64,000 nt of DNA, taken from positions 992,001-1,056,000 of the forward strand of contig NZ_JAXQNP010000003.1 of the NCBI RefSeq assembly GCF_034427435.1. Direction: 5' to 3'. Position 1 is the first letter of the stretch; each line of letters opens with the position of its first letter. The notes under the pieces are model-generated. The model was given only the letters and a program-made list of their open reading frames with translations. It did not search any database and had not been told where the DNA came from. Shown in pieces: positions 24,165 to 32,715 of the stretch. This DNA comes from Nitrospirillum sp034427435 (lineage in GTDB: Bacteria; Pseudomonadota; Alphaproteobacteria; Azospirillales; Azospirillaceae). The position numbers were made by a program, and so were the translations under genes.

Positions 24165-25265
24165 TTGATCGCGTCCCCCATACCCGCCGGCCCCACCGTC
24201 CTGATCCGCGCCGACGCCACCGCGTCCATGGGCACCGGCCACGTCATGCGCTGCCTGGCCGTGGCGGAGGCCCTGGCCGAGCGGGGGGCGGTGCCCCTGT
24301 TCGCCGCCGTGGACCTGCCGCCGGCCCTGGCGCGGCGGCTGGATGCCGCCGGTTTCGCCGTGGCCCTGCTGCCGGGGCCGGCGAGCGGGCCCGAGGATCT
24401 CGCCGGCCTGGCGGCGGAGATGGACCGGAGCAGGGCATGCGCCGTCATCCTGGACGGCTATCACTTCACCGACGCCTATCGGGCCGGATTGGCGGCCCGC
24501 ACGGCGGCCCAGGGCGTGCCGGTCATGGCCTTCGACGACGGGCCCGGCACCCGGCCCCTGCACGCCAGGCTGATCGTGAACCCGGGTGCGGCGGTGAACC
24601 AGGCCGCCTATCGCGCCGCCAATCCGGACGCCGTGCTGGCCCTGGGCCCCGCCTACGCCCCCCTGCGGGCGGAGTTCCGCCGGGCGCGCGGCCAGGCCCT
24701 GCCGCCCTTGGACCAGCGCCGCCGCCTGCTGCTGACCTTCGGCGGCACCGACCCGGCGGGCCTGACCCTGCCCTGCCTGAAACGCCTGGCCCCGGCCCTG
24801 CCCGACGGCGTGGGCCTGGACGTGGTGGTGGGGGGCAGCAACCCCAACACCGACTGCATCCGCACGGCCGGGGAGCGCTTCCCCAACACGGTGGTTCATG
24901 TGGAAACGCCGCGCATGGCGGACCTGATGCGCGACGCCGGCCTGGCCCTGTCCGCCGCCGGCGGCACGCTGGGAGAGCTGGCCTGTCTGGCGGTGCCCAC
25001 CCTGCTGGTGGTGGTGGCGGACAACCAGGCCAGCAGCGCCGGCGCCGTGGCGGCATCGGCCAAGGCCCGGGTCATCGACGCGCGCGGCATGGACAGGGCG
25101 GAGGCGGCCGAGCGCATCACGGCGGCCACCCTGGCGCTGTGGGCCGATAGCGACGCCCGCGCGGCCCTGAGCCACCGCATTGCCGATGGGCAAAGTGTGG
25201 ATGGAAGGGGCGCGGTGCGGATCGCCCAGGCCTTGCTGGATGTGGCGCAGGCGTCAGCGGGATAG
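24165..25265 (+). CDS. pseG: UDP-2,4-diacetamido-2,4,6-trideoxy-beta-L-altropyranose hydrolase
   Basis: Hydrolase releasing 2,4-diacetamido-2,4,6-trideoxy-L-altrose from UDP, the step before PseI in pseudaminic acid synthesis; GT-B fold, cytosolic. N-terminal signature VLIRADATASMGTGHVMRCLA includes the catalytic His of GTGH. The C-terminal half has LLTFGGTDPAGLTL, VVVGGSNPNT and LALSAAGGTLGELACLAVPTL for nucleotide binding. 366 residues, of usual size. Starts at TTG (AAAGG 7 bases upstream); the nearest ATG upstream is out of frame. Divergent from the KAS III-DUF3445 operon and convergent with the fecA-like gene three bases away. In Caulobacter the homologue is FlmD. Confidence 0.93.
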   Translation: MIASPIPAGPTVLIRADATASMGTGHVMRCLAVAEALAERGAVPLFAAVDLPPALARRLDAAGFAVALLPGPASGPEDLAGLAAEMDRSRACAVILDGYHFTDAYRAGLAARTAAQGVPVMAFDDGPGTRPLHARLIVNPGAAVNQAAYRAANPDAVLALGPAYAPLRAEFRRARGQALPPLDQRRRLLLTFGGTDPAGLTLPCLKRLAPALPDGVGLDVVVGGSNPNTDCIRTAGERFPNTVVHVETPRMADLMRDAGLALSAAGGTLGELACLAVPTLLVVVADNQASSAGAVAASAKARVIDARGMDRAEAAERITAATLALWADSDARAALSHRIADGQSVDGRGAVRIAQALLDVAQASAG

Positions 25266-25268
25266 CGT

Positions 25269-28049
25269 TCAGCGGGACAGGCGTAGCGTCACCTCGACCG
25301 CCCGGCCGGGCAGGGCGCGGGCGGTGACCAGGCCGCCGTTGCGGCTGGCCACGATCTCGCCCGCGTTGGCGTCGCCCTGCATGATGGCCAGGGCGTTGGT
25401 CAGGTTGCTGCCGCGCACGATCACCTCGACACCGTCACGGGGACGCAGGGTCAGCGTGGCGCCCAGCAGGTGGACGGCGGGCAGCGCCAGGGTGTTGGCG
25501 TCATCGCCATAGCGGCTGCCCAGGAAGCGCCAGTCCGCCTCAAGCGACACGGCACCGTCGGCCAAGGTCAGCTGGGGCCGCAGGCTGGTCATCACCCGGG
25601 GGATGCGGCGGGGCAGGTTGCCGTCGAAACTGCGGATGGCCTGGCCGCCATCGTCCAGGGTGTCATGGAAGACGTAATGGGCGAAGCGGGGGTCCTGCAA
25701 GGTCGCGGTGGCGGAGACGGACAGCAGTTCCAGCGGCCGCCAGCTTCCCTCCAACTCCACCCCCACGGTGCGGGCCTGGGCGTTCAACCTTCTGCGCACC
25801 AGGGCGCCACTGGCGTCCGTATACTGGTCGCCGAAGGAGATGTTGTCGAAATCGTTCCAGAACAGGGTGGCGTAGGCCGCCGTCGCCACCGTCTCATGGC
25901 TGACGCCCAACTCGGCCTGACTGACCCGCTGAACGACCAGGCCGTCGGGTGTCACGGTGTTGCGGAAACTGCCGATTCCGGGGTCGCGGAAGGTGCGGGT
26001 TCCCCGCAGGAACAGGCCGGTGTCCTCCGCCGCCCGCCAGGACAGGCCGGCGGAGACTGCGGTGGCGTCATAGTGCCGGCCGAACCCCTGATACTGTCCC
26101 GTGCCCTGCGCCACCGCGTTGTCGGCCAGCGCCGCGGCACCGCCCACATCCACGGTCTGCACCCCCTCGACCACGCCGGAAAAGGCCTGCCGCTCCTGGC
26201 GGATGCCTAAGTCCAGGCGCCAGTCGGGGGCCAGTTGCCATTCATCGGCCAGGTACAGGGCCAGGGCCCCGGTATCCCCGGCCGTATGCTCATAGGTGGC
26301 GTTCTCGTTCAGCACGCCGCCATCCGTGACCTGGCTAAGAACCCGCCCGGCGGCATCCACCGCCACCACATCCAGCAGGCGACCCTGGCTTCGCGCCTGG
26401 ACCAGCGCGCTGGCGATGTGCCGGCGGTAATCCATCCGATCGCCGGCGGCATAAAGCCCGGCTGTCACATCATGCGTTTCACCCCACAGCAGACGGCGGC
26501 CGCTGAGCGACACGTCCAGGATGGCCTCGCTAATGCCGATGTCGGCCTCGGTCGGGGCGACCCGCGCCACCAGGCTGTCCAGCGGGATGGGGCCGTCGCC
26601 GGCCTGGGGCTTGGCATACCTGAGGGTGGTCCTGTCGGCCCCGGGGTAGGCGGCGGCCACCTGCGGCCACAGAGTGGCCAGCATGTCGCCGGCCGTCATG
26701 GCCGCACCGCTGGAGGCGATGGAATAGCGCCAGGTGTCGGACCGGCGCAGCCGGGCCTTCACCGCCAGGCGGGTGTCCTCATCCACATCCTGGTCCCACA
26801 GCATCGTGCCGGCCGTCAGCCGGTTGACGTTGTTATGGCCGAACGGCACCTGGCGGCTGCCGTTGCCATCCTTCAGGGTCAGGGTCCGCAGGTCGGACCC
26901 GAACCAGCTGCCGTACAGCGGATCGAAACCGGACACGCCGGTGACGCCGTCCGCCGTGGACAGCAGCGGCATGGAGGAGGTGTTGAACGTGGCGTCGTCC
27001 TGGCGCCGGACGTTGAACCGCAGGGTGCCGGTTGGCAGGTCATGCGCCAGGCTGAGACGGACCTGCCCGCCATCCAGGTTGCTGACATGGTCGCGCACGC
27101 CGGCGTTGCGGGACCAATACCCGCCCAGGGCCGCGGACCAGCCGCCGCCCACCACACCGTCCTCCGCCCCATCAGTCCCCAGCGGGCCGCCGACATAGCC
27201 GTCGAAGCGGCGCAGCCCCCGGTCCGACACGGTGACGGCCGCCACCTGCGTCGGCTGGGCCGGGGCGCGGGTGATGAGGTTCAAGGTGCCGCCCACGGCG
27301 TTGCTGGCGAAGACGGAGGATGGGCCGCCACGCACATATTCCACCCGGTCCACCGTCTCATCCAACCGGAAATACTGGTCCACGTCGGCCCAGGGCAGGC
27401 TGCTGTCCTGCTGCACCGGCAGCCCATCCTCCAACACCGCGACACCGTTGTACCCATCCAGGGGCATGCCCCGGACCCGCATGGTGTTGGCGGCGACACC
27501 GGCCGAGGTGTCGGCCCAAACCCCGGGTATGGCCGCCAGCAGGGCGGCGCCGCCATCAGACCGGGGCACGCCCCGCAGGGTGGCGTTGGACTGGACACTG
27601 ATGGAATAGCTGAGGTCCAGCCGCGACAGCGGCAGAACCCCACGCCGCCCCGTGACGATCACCTCCGGCGCATCCAGCGGCTCCACCGGCAGGACCGAGG
27701 GCGGCGGCGAAACGGCGGCGGCAGCGGCCGGGGCGGCGCGGCTGACCAGGATGCCGCCGCTGGCCACGCGGCACTCCAGGGCCAGCGGCCCGCACAGACG
27801 GCGCAGCGCCTCCTCCAGCGTGACGGCGCCGCTGACCGCCGCCGCCGTGCGCCCGGCCACGTCGTCCGGTCGCACTGCCAAGGGCAGGCCGGCGCGCTCA
27901 GCCAGGCGACGCAGGGACGTTTCCACGGAACCGGCCGGGAGATCCCAGGCGGCACGGTCGGGCGCGGACGCCCGCGCGGCGCCGGCCGGGACCAGCGGCA
28001 CCAGGAAAAGGACGGCCCAGGCGACGAGGAAGGGATAGCGGAATGCCAT
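25269..28049 (-). CDS. FecA-like TonB-dependent receptor with N-terminal STN signalling domain
   Basis: Outer-membrane transporter of 926 residues. Signal peptide at 1-28, then a secretin/TonB short N-terminal (STN) domain (about 33-105: WDLPAGSVETSLRRLAERAGLPL, EALRRLCGPLALE), a TonB-box-like EVIVTGRRG, plug domain (about 150-270, AAIPGVWADTSAGVAANTMRVRGMP and YVRGGPSSVFASNAVGGTLN) and a C-terminal beta-barrel ending in EVTLRLSR with a final Arg. The STN domain means it signals to the FecR just upstream (28157-29131), which acts on the FecI sigma factor. It is likely an iron-chelate or other scarce-substrate receptor. Lies downstream of fecI-fecR in the same direction, as in the Fec system; ligand unknown. 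Confidence 0.93.
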   Translation of the reverse strand: MAFRYPFLVAWAVLFLVPLVPAGAARASAPDRAAWDLPAGSVETSLRRLAERAGLPLAVRPDDVAGRTAAAVSGAVTLEEALRRLCGPLALECRVASGGILVSRAAPAAAAAVSPPPSVLPVEPLDAPEVIVTGRRGVLPLSRLDLSYSISVQSNATLRGVPRSDGGAALLAAIPGVWADTSAGVAANTMRVRGMPLDGYNGVAVLEDGLPVQQDSSLPWADVDQYFRLDETVDRVEYVRGGPSSVFASNAVGGTLNLITRAPAQPTQVAAVTVSDRGLRRFDGYVGGPLGTDGAEDGVVGGGWSAALGGYWSRNAGVRDHVSNLDGGQVRLSLAHDLPTGTLRFNVRRQDDATFNTSSMPLLSTADGVTGVSGFDPLYGSWFGSDLRTLTLKDGNGSRQVPFGHNNVNRLTAGTMLWDQDVDEDTRLAVKARLRRSDTWRYSIASSGAAMTAGDMLATLWPQVAAAYPGADRTTLRYAKPQAGDGPIPLDSLVARVAPTEADIGISEAILDVSLSGRRLLWGETHDVTAGLYAAGDRMDYRRHIASALVQARSQGRLLDVVAVDAAGRVLSQVTDGGVLNENATYEHTAGDTGALALYLADEWQLAPDWRLDLGIRQERQAFSGVVEGVQTVDVGGAAALADNAVAQGTGQYQGFGRHYDATAVSAGLSWRAAEDTGLFLRGTRTFRDPGIGSFRNTVTPDGLVVQRVSQAELGVSHETVATAAYATLFWNDFDNISFGDQYTDASGALVRRRLNAQARTVGVELEGSWRPLELLSVSATATLQDPRFAHYVFHDTLDDGGQAIRSFDGNLPRRIPRVMTSLRPQLTLADGAVSLEADWRFLGSRYGDDANTLALPAVHLLGATLTLRPRDGVEVIVRGSNLTNALAIMQGDANAGEIVASRNGGLVTARALPGRAVEVTLRLSR

Positions 28050-28156
28050 GGGGGATGCGACGGGGCCCGGCGCCCGTCGGGGCCAGGGGCGGAGGGCGGC
28101 CCACTATAGGGACCGCGCATGACAATGGCGTGGCATTGCCGTCCGATGGCGGAAGG

Positions 28157-29131
28157 TCAGCCCAGCCGCAAACCGTCGCCGCTTTCGCCCAGCCGCAGGC
28201 CGTACAGCCCCGCGATCAGCCGCAGGCTGTCCGCCGGCTGGTCCAGGCGGAAGCGGCCGCTGATGGGCAGCTTGCCCAGGTCCGGCCGCGCCAGCGCCAG
28301 CGACCGGGGCGAATAGCGGGCCAGATGCGCCACCACCACATCCAGCCGCTGGTCGCGCACCACCAGCCAACCCTGGCGGAAGGCATCGGCATCGCCCGGG
28401 TCCACCCGGTCGCGGACCACCCCGCCGCCGGCGGCAACCACCAGCCGGTCGCCCACGGTCAGGTCATGGTGCCGGTCATCGACGCGGGCCGCCGCCCGGC
28501 CCGCCGTGACGGTCAGGTCAACCTGACCAGCCGACCGATCCAGGATGAACGCGCCATCGGCCACCTCAACCGCCAAGGACCGGGCCTGGGCGCGCCAGGG
28601 CTGGCCCGCCGGCGCCACCCGCACCGCCACCTGGCCGGCGAGCAGATCCAGGCGCCGGCCCGCCACCGTCACCCGGCTGGCGGCATCCAGGACCAGGGCG
28701 CCACCATCGGCCAGCGCCACCTCCCGCCGCTGTCCGATGGCGGTCGCATATTCATCATTCCGGTCCGGGGCCGCCCGATCCCAGGCCACCTGGCGGAGCC
28801 AGGCCCCGGCGCCGGCCAAGGCGGCCACCCCGGCGACACCAGCGGCCAGCGCCCGGCGCCGGCTGGCGAGAAACGGCCGCGGGACGTCATCGTTGGCCGC
28901 GGCGGGCACCCCCTCCGCCAGCGCCTGCGCCAGGGCCGGATCCTCCCACAGGGCCCGGACCTGTTCCGTCGCCCGGGCGTGGGCCGGATCGGCGGCCAGC
29001 CAGGCCAGGAAGGCCGCCTGCCGCGCCGGCGTCCAGGGCTCATCGGCCAACACCCAGTCGGCCGCCGCCTCCAGCATGGCCTCGCTGGGAGGGGCCCCGC
29101 CGGGGGACAGAGGGGGGGAACCGACGGTCAT
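28157..29131 (-). CDS. FecR-family anti-sigma / signal transducer
   Basis: Inner-membrane regulator of 324 residues. N-terminal cytoplasmic DUF4880 region (about 18-75, AADWVLADEPWTPARQAAFLAWLAADPAHARA), a membrane helix at about 93-110 (RALAAGVAGVAALAGAGAWL), a periplasmic FecR domain (about 125-225, YATAIGQRREVALADGGALVLDA) and the DUF4974-like tail (about 255-320) that contacts the receptor. It overlaps the fecI-type gene by four bases. Expected to hold the sigma factor inactive until the STN receptor (25269-28049) binds substrate. Confidence 0.93.
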   Translation of the reverse strand: MTVGSPPLSPGGAPPSEAMLEAAADWVLADEPWTPARQAAFLAWLAADPAHARATEQVRALWEDPALAQALAEGVPAAANDDVPRPFLASRRRALAAGVAGVAALAGAGAWLRQVAWDRAAPDRNDEYATAIGQRREVALADGGALVLDAASRVTVAGRRLDLLAGQVAVRVAPAGQPWRAQARSLAVEVADGAFILDRSAGQVDLTVTAGRAAARVDDRHHDLTVGDRLVVAAGGGVVRDRVDPGDADAFRQGWLVVRDQRLDVVVAHLARYSPRSLALARPDLGKLPISGRFRLDQPADSLRLIAGLYGLRLGESGDGLRLG

Positions 29132-29640
29132 GCCGCGCCGTCCTCGCCCATCACGGCGGCCAGTTGGGCCAGGGCCCGGGTCAAATGCTTCTTCACCGTT
29201 TCCTCACTGATGCCCATGGCGCGGGCGATCTCCTGCCGGCTTTGCCCCTTGAGGCGGCGGCGCACCACCACCTCCCGACGCTGGGGCGGCAGGGCGCGCA
29301 GGGCCGATGTCAGGGCCGCCAACCGCTGGCGGCCCGACACCACCTGGTCCGGGGGCGGCGACGCGCACGGCAGGTCGTCCGCCAGCGGTTCCTGGACGGG
29401 TGTGTCGACCCGGTCCAGGATGACGCTGTGGGCGACGCGCAGGGCATAGGGGACGGGCTGGCGGACATCGCCCTCCCGCACCCGTTCCAGCATGCGAAGC
29501 ATGGTTTCCTGGTAAACATCGTCCGCCTCGGCCGGATTGCGGATCCGGTTGCGGATGAAGGCCAGCAGCCGGCGGTTGCCCGCCAGCAGGTCGGCCACGA
29601 TATCGGGATACCCCAAACTCAGCATACGGGTCGGTCCCAT
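29128..29640 (-). CDS. FecI-type ECF RNA polymerase sigma factor
   Basis: ECF sigma factor of 170 residues. The start is taken as MGPTRMLSLGYPDIV at 29640; MLSLGYP at 29625 is possible. Region 2 (about 15-80) has LLAFIRNRIRNPAEADDVYQETML, and region 4 (about 115-165) has LPPQRREVVVRRRLKGQSRQEIA and GISEETVKKHLTRAL. It should direct transcription of TonB receptor genes. It follows the first TonB receptor by about 40 bases and is followed by fecR, so all four genes (receptor, fecI, fecR, STN receptor) may form one unit. Confidence 0.92.
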   Translation of the reverse strand: MGPTRMLSLGYPDIVADLLAGNRRLLAFIRNRIRNPAEADDVYQETMLRMLERVREGDVRQPVPYALRVAHSVILDRVDTPVQEPLADDLPCASPPPDQVVSGRQRLAALTSALRALPPQRREVVVRRRLKGQSRQEIARAMGISEETVKKHLTRALAQLAAVMGEDGAA

Positions 29641-29680
29641 TTCCGCCGCCACGATGGGCACCTCCGGCGCGCCCGCCGGA

Positions 29681-32416
29681 TCAGTAGCTGTAGCGCGCGC
29701 CCAGCAGGTACTGCGCCCCGCTGCGCGTGTAGCTATAGACGCGGTCACCCTTGGAATCCACGTACTCATTCTCAGCCTGGTTGGTCAGGTTCACCCCTTC
29801 CAGCGTCACCTTCAGCTTGTCGGTGACGTTGTAGAAAAAGCTGACATCCAGGTTGAGGGAGCCGTGATAGCCGGCCACGTCGTTGCCATTGCCGCCGGGC
29901 ACGGAGGCCAGGTAGCCGTCCCGGTAGTTCACCGAGACGCGGCCGCCGTACTTCTCCGTCTCATAATATAGCGTGGCGTTGGCCGAATTGCGGGACAGGC
30001 CCGTCAGGTCGTACATGCCCGTGCCACCCGACGCCAGCTTGTACTGCGCGCGGGAATGGGCGTACGTGTAGTTCAGCAGGTATCCCAGGTTGTTGAAGGG
30101 CGCCGGCAGGAAGTCCAGCCCCTGCTGGTACATCAGCTCCACGCCATAGACGTTGGCGCCCTGGCCATTGACCGGCTGGTAAAAGGTGTAGCTGACATCG
30201 CCATCGCCGGCCGGGACCAGCGAGGCGGGCAGACCGGACTGGCTGTACTTCATGGTGGTGACGCCGTCGACGATGAAGCTGTCGATCTTCTTGTAGAAGG
30301 GCTGGGCGGCCACGATGCCCTGCTTGCCGAAGTACCATTCCGCCGACAGGTCGACCGACGTGGCGCGATACGGGTCCAGGTTGGGATTGCCGAAGGTGAC
30401 GGTCTTGCCCGAGGTGTTGACGCTGGAGATGGCGGGCACCAGCGAGGATAGCGACGGCCGCGTGACGTTGCGGTTGGCGTCCAGGCGCACGCGGGTGTCG
30501 GCGCTGGTTTCCAGCACCAGGTTCATGGCGGGCAGCACGTCGGTGTAGTCGCGGTGGAAGGACACCGGCGGGAAGGATGGGTCGCGGTCATAGGAGTCGG
30601 TATCGGTCCGCACGACGCGCACACCCAGATTGCCGGTGAAAGGCAAGCCGAACAACTGGCTGCGCCAGTCCGCCTGGACATAGCCGGCCTTGGTGGTTTC
30701 CTGCACCCCTTGCGGGAAGCCGGTTCCGACCGGAACGGCCACCGTGTCCAGGCCCAAGGCGCTGGAGACCTTGTTCAGGTCCGCCACGATCCAGCGGCTG
30801 GGCAGGCCGGAGGTGCCGAGGCCCGTGCCGAAATTATAGGGCACCGTGGTGACGATGCCGGACAGGGCGCTGTCGGTCAGGGACACGCCGCGCAGGTTGC
30901 GACCCAGCAGGTTGGTGATGCTGTCATAAGAATTGCTGGTGCTGTCATAATTGAAGCGGCGCCAATCCAAACCGCTCTTCAGGTCCACATCGCCCAGGCT
31001 GTAGGTCGCGTCCACCTGGCCCGTGCCGAAGGTGTTCCCGACCATCTGACGGCGCAGGCGGGCCTGGTAGAACTGCCAGTCGGCGGGGTTGGTCAGGCCC
31101 ACGCCATAGGTTTGCTTGGCAACACGGTCGTTGTCGCGCAGGTCGAAGCTGAAACTGGTGTTGGGCGACCAGAAATAGGTGCCGGTCTGGCGATCATGGA
31201 AGTCGGCCTCCTGATAGCCGCCGAACAGATCCACCTTCAGGTCGTCCACGGGGCGCAGGTGCGTCTTGAGGCTGGCGGCGTAGAAATCCGTGGTGTCCTG
31301 GTACAGCTGGTTGTCCGACCGGATGTCGACGTTGCGGAAGCTGCCCGCGACGATGTTGTTGCCGTCCACCGCCAGGCTGTCGACGATGGTTTGCGGCAGC
31401 CCGGTGCCGGCGCCATTGGTGTTGGACGTGGCGAAGGAGAAGGCGTCGAAGTTGTATTCTTCGCGATCCGTCTTCAGCTTGCCGTACAGCAGGTCCAGGT
31501 CCATGTCGATCCAGTCCGCCGGCCGCGCCTGGAAGGCGGCGGTCAGGCCCAGGCGCTTCTGGTCCTGGACATATTCGTCGTAGCGGAAATAGCGCGGGTA
31601 ATAGAGGGCGTTGGCCGCGGTGGAGTTAAGGCGCGCCTTGATGGCGGGGTCCACGCTGGACGAAACGTTGTTCAGGTTCCAGCCGCCACTGGCCCAGCGC
31701 ACGGTGCTGTAGCCCTGTTCCACCACGCTGCGCCGGCTGAAGGCGGCGGAGAACAGGGCGCCGTACTTGCCATCGCCGAAGGTGTCGGAAATCAGCAGCG
31801 CCGCCCGGGGATCGACCTCGCCCGAGTTCTCGCCATAGGCCATCTTGGCGGCGGTGGAAAAGGTGAACTTGTTGTAATCGAAGGGCTTGGGCGTCCGCAG
31901 ATCCACGGTGCCGGCGATACCGCCCTCCTCATCCTGGGCGGAGGAGGATTTCAGCACATCCACGCGATTGAACAGTTCCGCGGCGAACAGGTTGAAATCG
32001 AAGGAGCGGGAGCGGTTGGTGCCACCGCGGGCGTCGATGCTCTGGGTGGTGCCCAGGGCTTCCATGCCGTTGATCTTCACCATGGTGAAGTCGGGCCCCA
32101 GCCCGCGCATGGAAACCTGCCGCCCCTCGCCGCCGTCGCGGGTGATGGTGATACCCGGCACGCGCTGCAGCGCCTCGGCCACGTTAAGGTCGGGGAATGC
32201 GGCCACGTCGTCGGCCAGGATGCTTTCCCGGCTGCCAATGGCGTCACGCTTCAAGTCCAGCGCGCGGGCGATGCTCTGCTTATAGCCCGTGACGACGATC
32301 TCATCCAGATCACCCCCGGCATCATCGGCCGCATAGGCAGAACCCATGACGGCAAAGGCACAGGACGCCAGTAATCCTCCAAGGCGTTTGATGATTTTCT
32401 TGGTATTATAGCGCAT
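29681..32416 (-). CDS. TonB-dependent receptor, TonB-Xanth-Caul type
   Basis: Outer-membrane receptor of 911 residues. Start at 32416 with GGGGGAAATC directly upstream; signal peptide about 1-30 ending AYA. TonB box DEIVVTGYKQSI is near residue 40, then the plug (about 55-165) with SILADDVAAFPDLNVAEALQRVPGIT and GLGPDFTMVKINGMEALGTT, and a barrel ending in YLLGARYSY with aromatic last residue. No STN domain, so it does not signal itself. The proximal position to fecI suggests co-regulation with the STN receptor. The TonB-Xanth-Caul class typically imports carbohydrates or large organics; substrate not known. Confidence 0.93.
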   Translation of the reverse strand: MRYNTKKIIKRLGGLLASCAFAVMGSAYAADDAGGDLDEIVVTGYKQSIARALDLKRDAIGSRESILADDVAAFPDLNVAEALQRVPGITITRDGGEGRQVSMRGLGPDFTMVKINGMEALGTTQSIDARGGTNRSRSFDFNLFAAELFNRVDVLKSSSAQDEEGGIAGTVDLRTPKPFDYNKFTFSTAAKMAYGENSGEVDPRAALLISDTFGDGKYGALFSAAFSRRSVVEQGYSTVRWASGGWNLNNVSSSVDPAIKARLNSTAANALYYPRYFRYDEYVQDQKRLGLTAAFQARPADWIDMDLDLLYGKLKTDREEYNFDAFSFATSNTNGAGTGLPQTIVDSLAVDGNNIVAGSFRNVDIRSDNQLYQDTTDFYAASLKTHLRPVDDLKVDLFGGYQEADFHDRQTGTYFWSPNTSFSFDLRDNDRVAKQTYGVGLTNPADWQFYQARLRRQMVGNTFGTGQVDATYSLGDVDLKSGLDWRRFNYDSTSNSYDSITNLLGRNLRGVSLTDSALSGIVTTVPYNFGTGLGTSGLPSRWIVADLNKVSSALGLDTVAVPVGTGFPQGVQETTKAGYVQADWRSQLFGLPFTGNLGVRVVRTDTDSYDRDPSFPPVSFHRDYTDVLPAMNLVLETSADTRVRLDANRNVTRPSLSSLVPAISSVNTSGKTVTFGNPNLDPYRATSVDLSAEWYFGKQGIVAAQPFYKKIDSFIVDGVTTMKYSQSGLPASLVPAGDGDVSYTFYQPVNGQGANVYGVELMYQQGLDFLPAPFNNLGYLLNYTYAHSRAQYKLASGGTGMYDLTGLSRNSANATLYYETEKYGGRVSVNYRDGYLASVPGGNGNDVAGYHGSLNLDVSFFYNVTDKLKVTLEGVNLTNQAENEYVDSKGDRVYSYTRSGAQYLLGARYSY

Positions 32417-32715
32417 GATTTCCCCCAATCACGGTTAAATTGACTGAGGAAATCTTCCTTTTTGCCGAATATTTGTTACGGTTGTCCGGCACTATTTATT
32501 ATTTATTTGTTAAGAAGCTTTATGCCATCGCGCATCCCCACTGCCCTCGTTAGGTAAGAGGGCCCCGTGATCCAAAAGGGGACAGGGGGAATGAAAAAAA
32601 ATCCCGACGCGGGCGCGGTGCCGATACGCTGGTGATGCTGACGGCCTGAGCGCTACCCGCGTCGACCCGATGCCGCTATGGTCAACCCCTGCTCGCAACA
32701 GCGGACCATCCCAGC
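32417..32715. other. Intergenic region between the TonB receptor and the SNF2 helicase
   Basis: Nearly 300 bases with an AT-rich block (about 32440-32520, including TTTATTATTTATTTGTTAAG) that must contain the promoter of the TonB receptor operon and, in the other direction, that of the helicase. I find no convincing Fur box, RNA gene or ORF. Confidence 0.5.

Noticed and set aside
28043..29449. Plus-strand ORF of 468 residues
   Set aside because: Antisense to the fecR and fecI genes, which form a recognisable pair.
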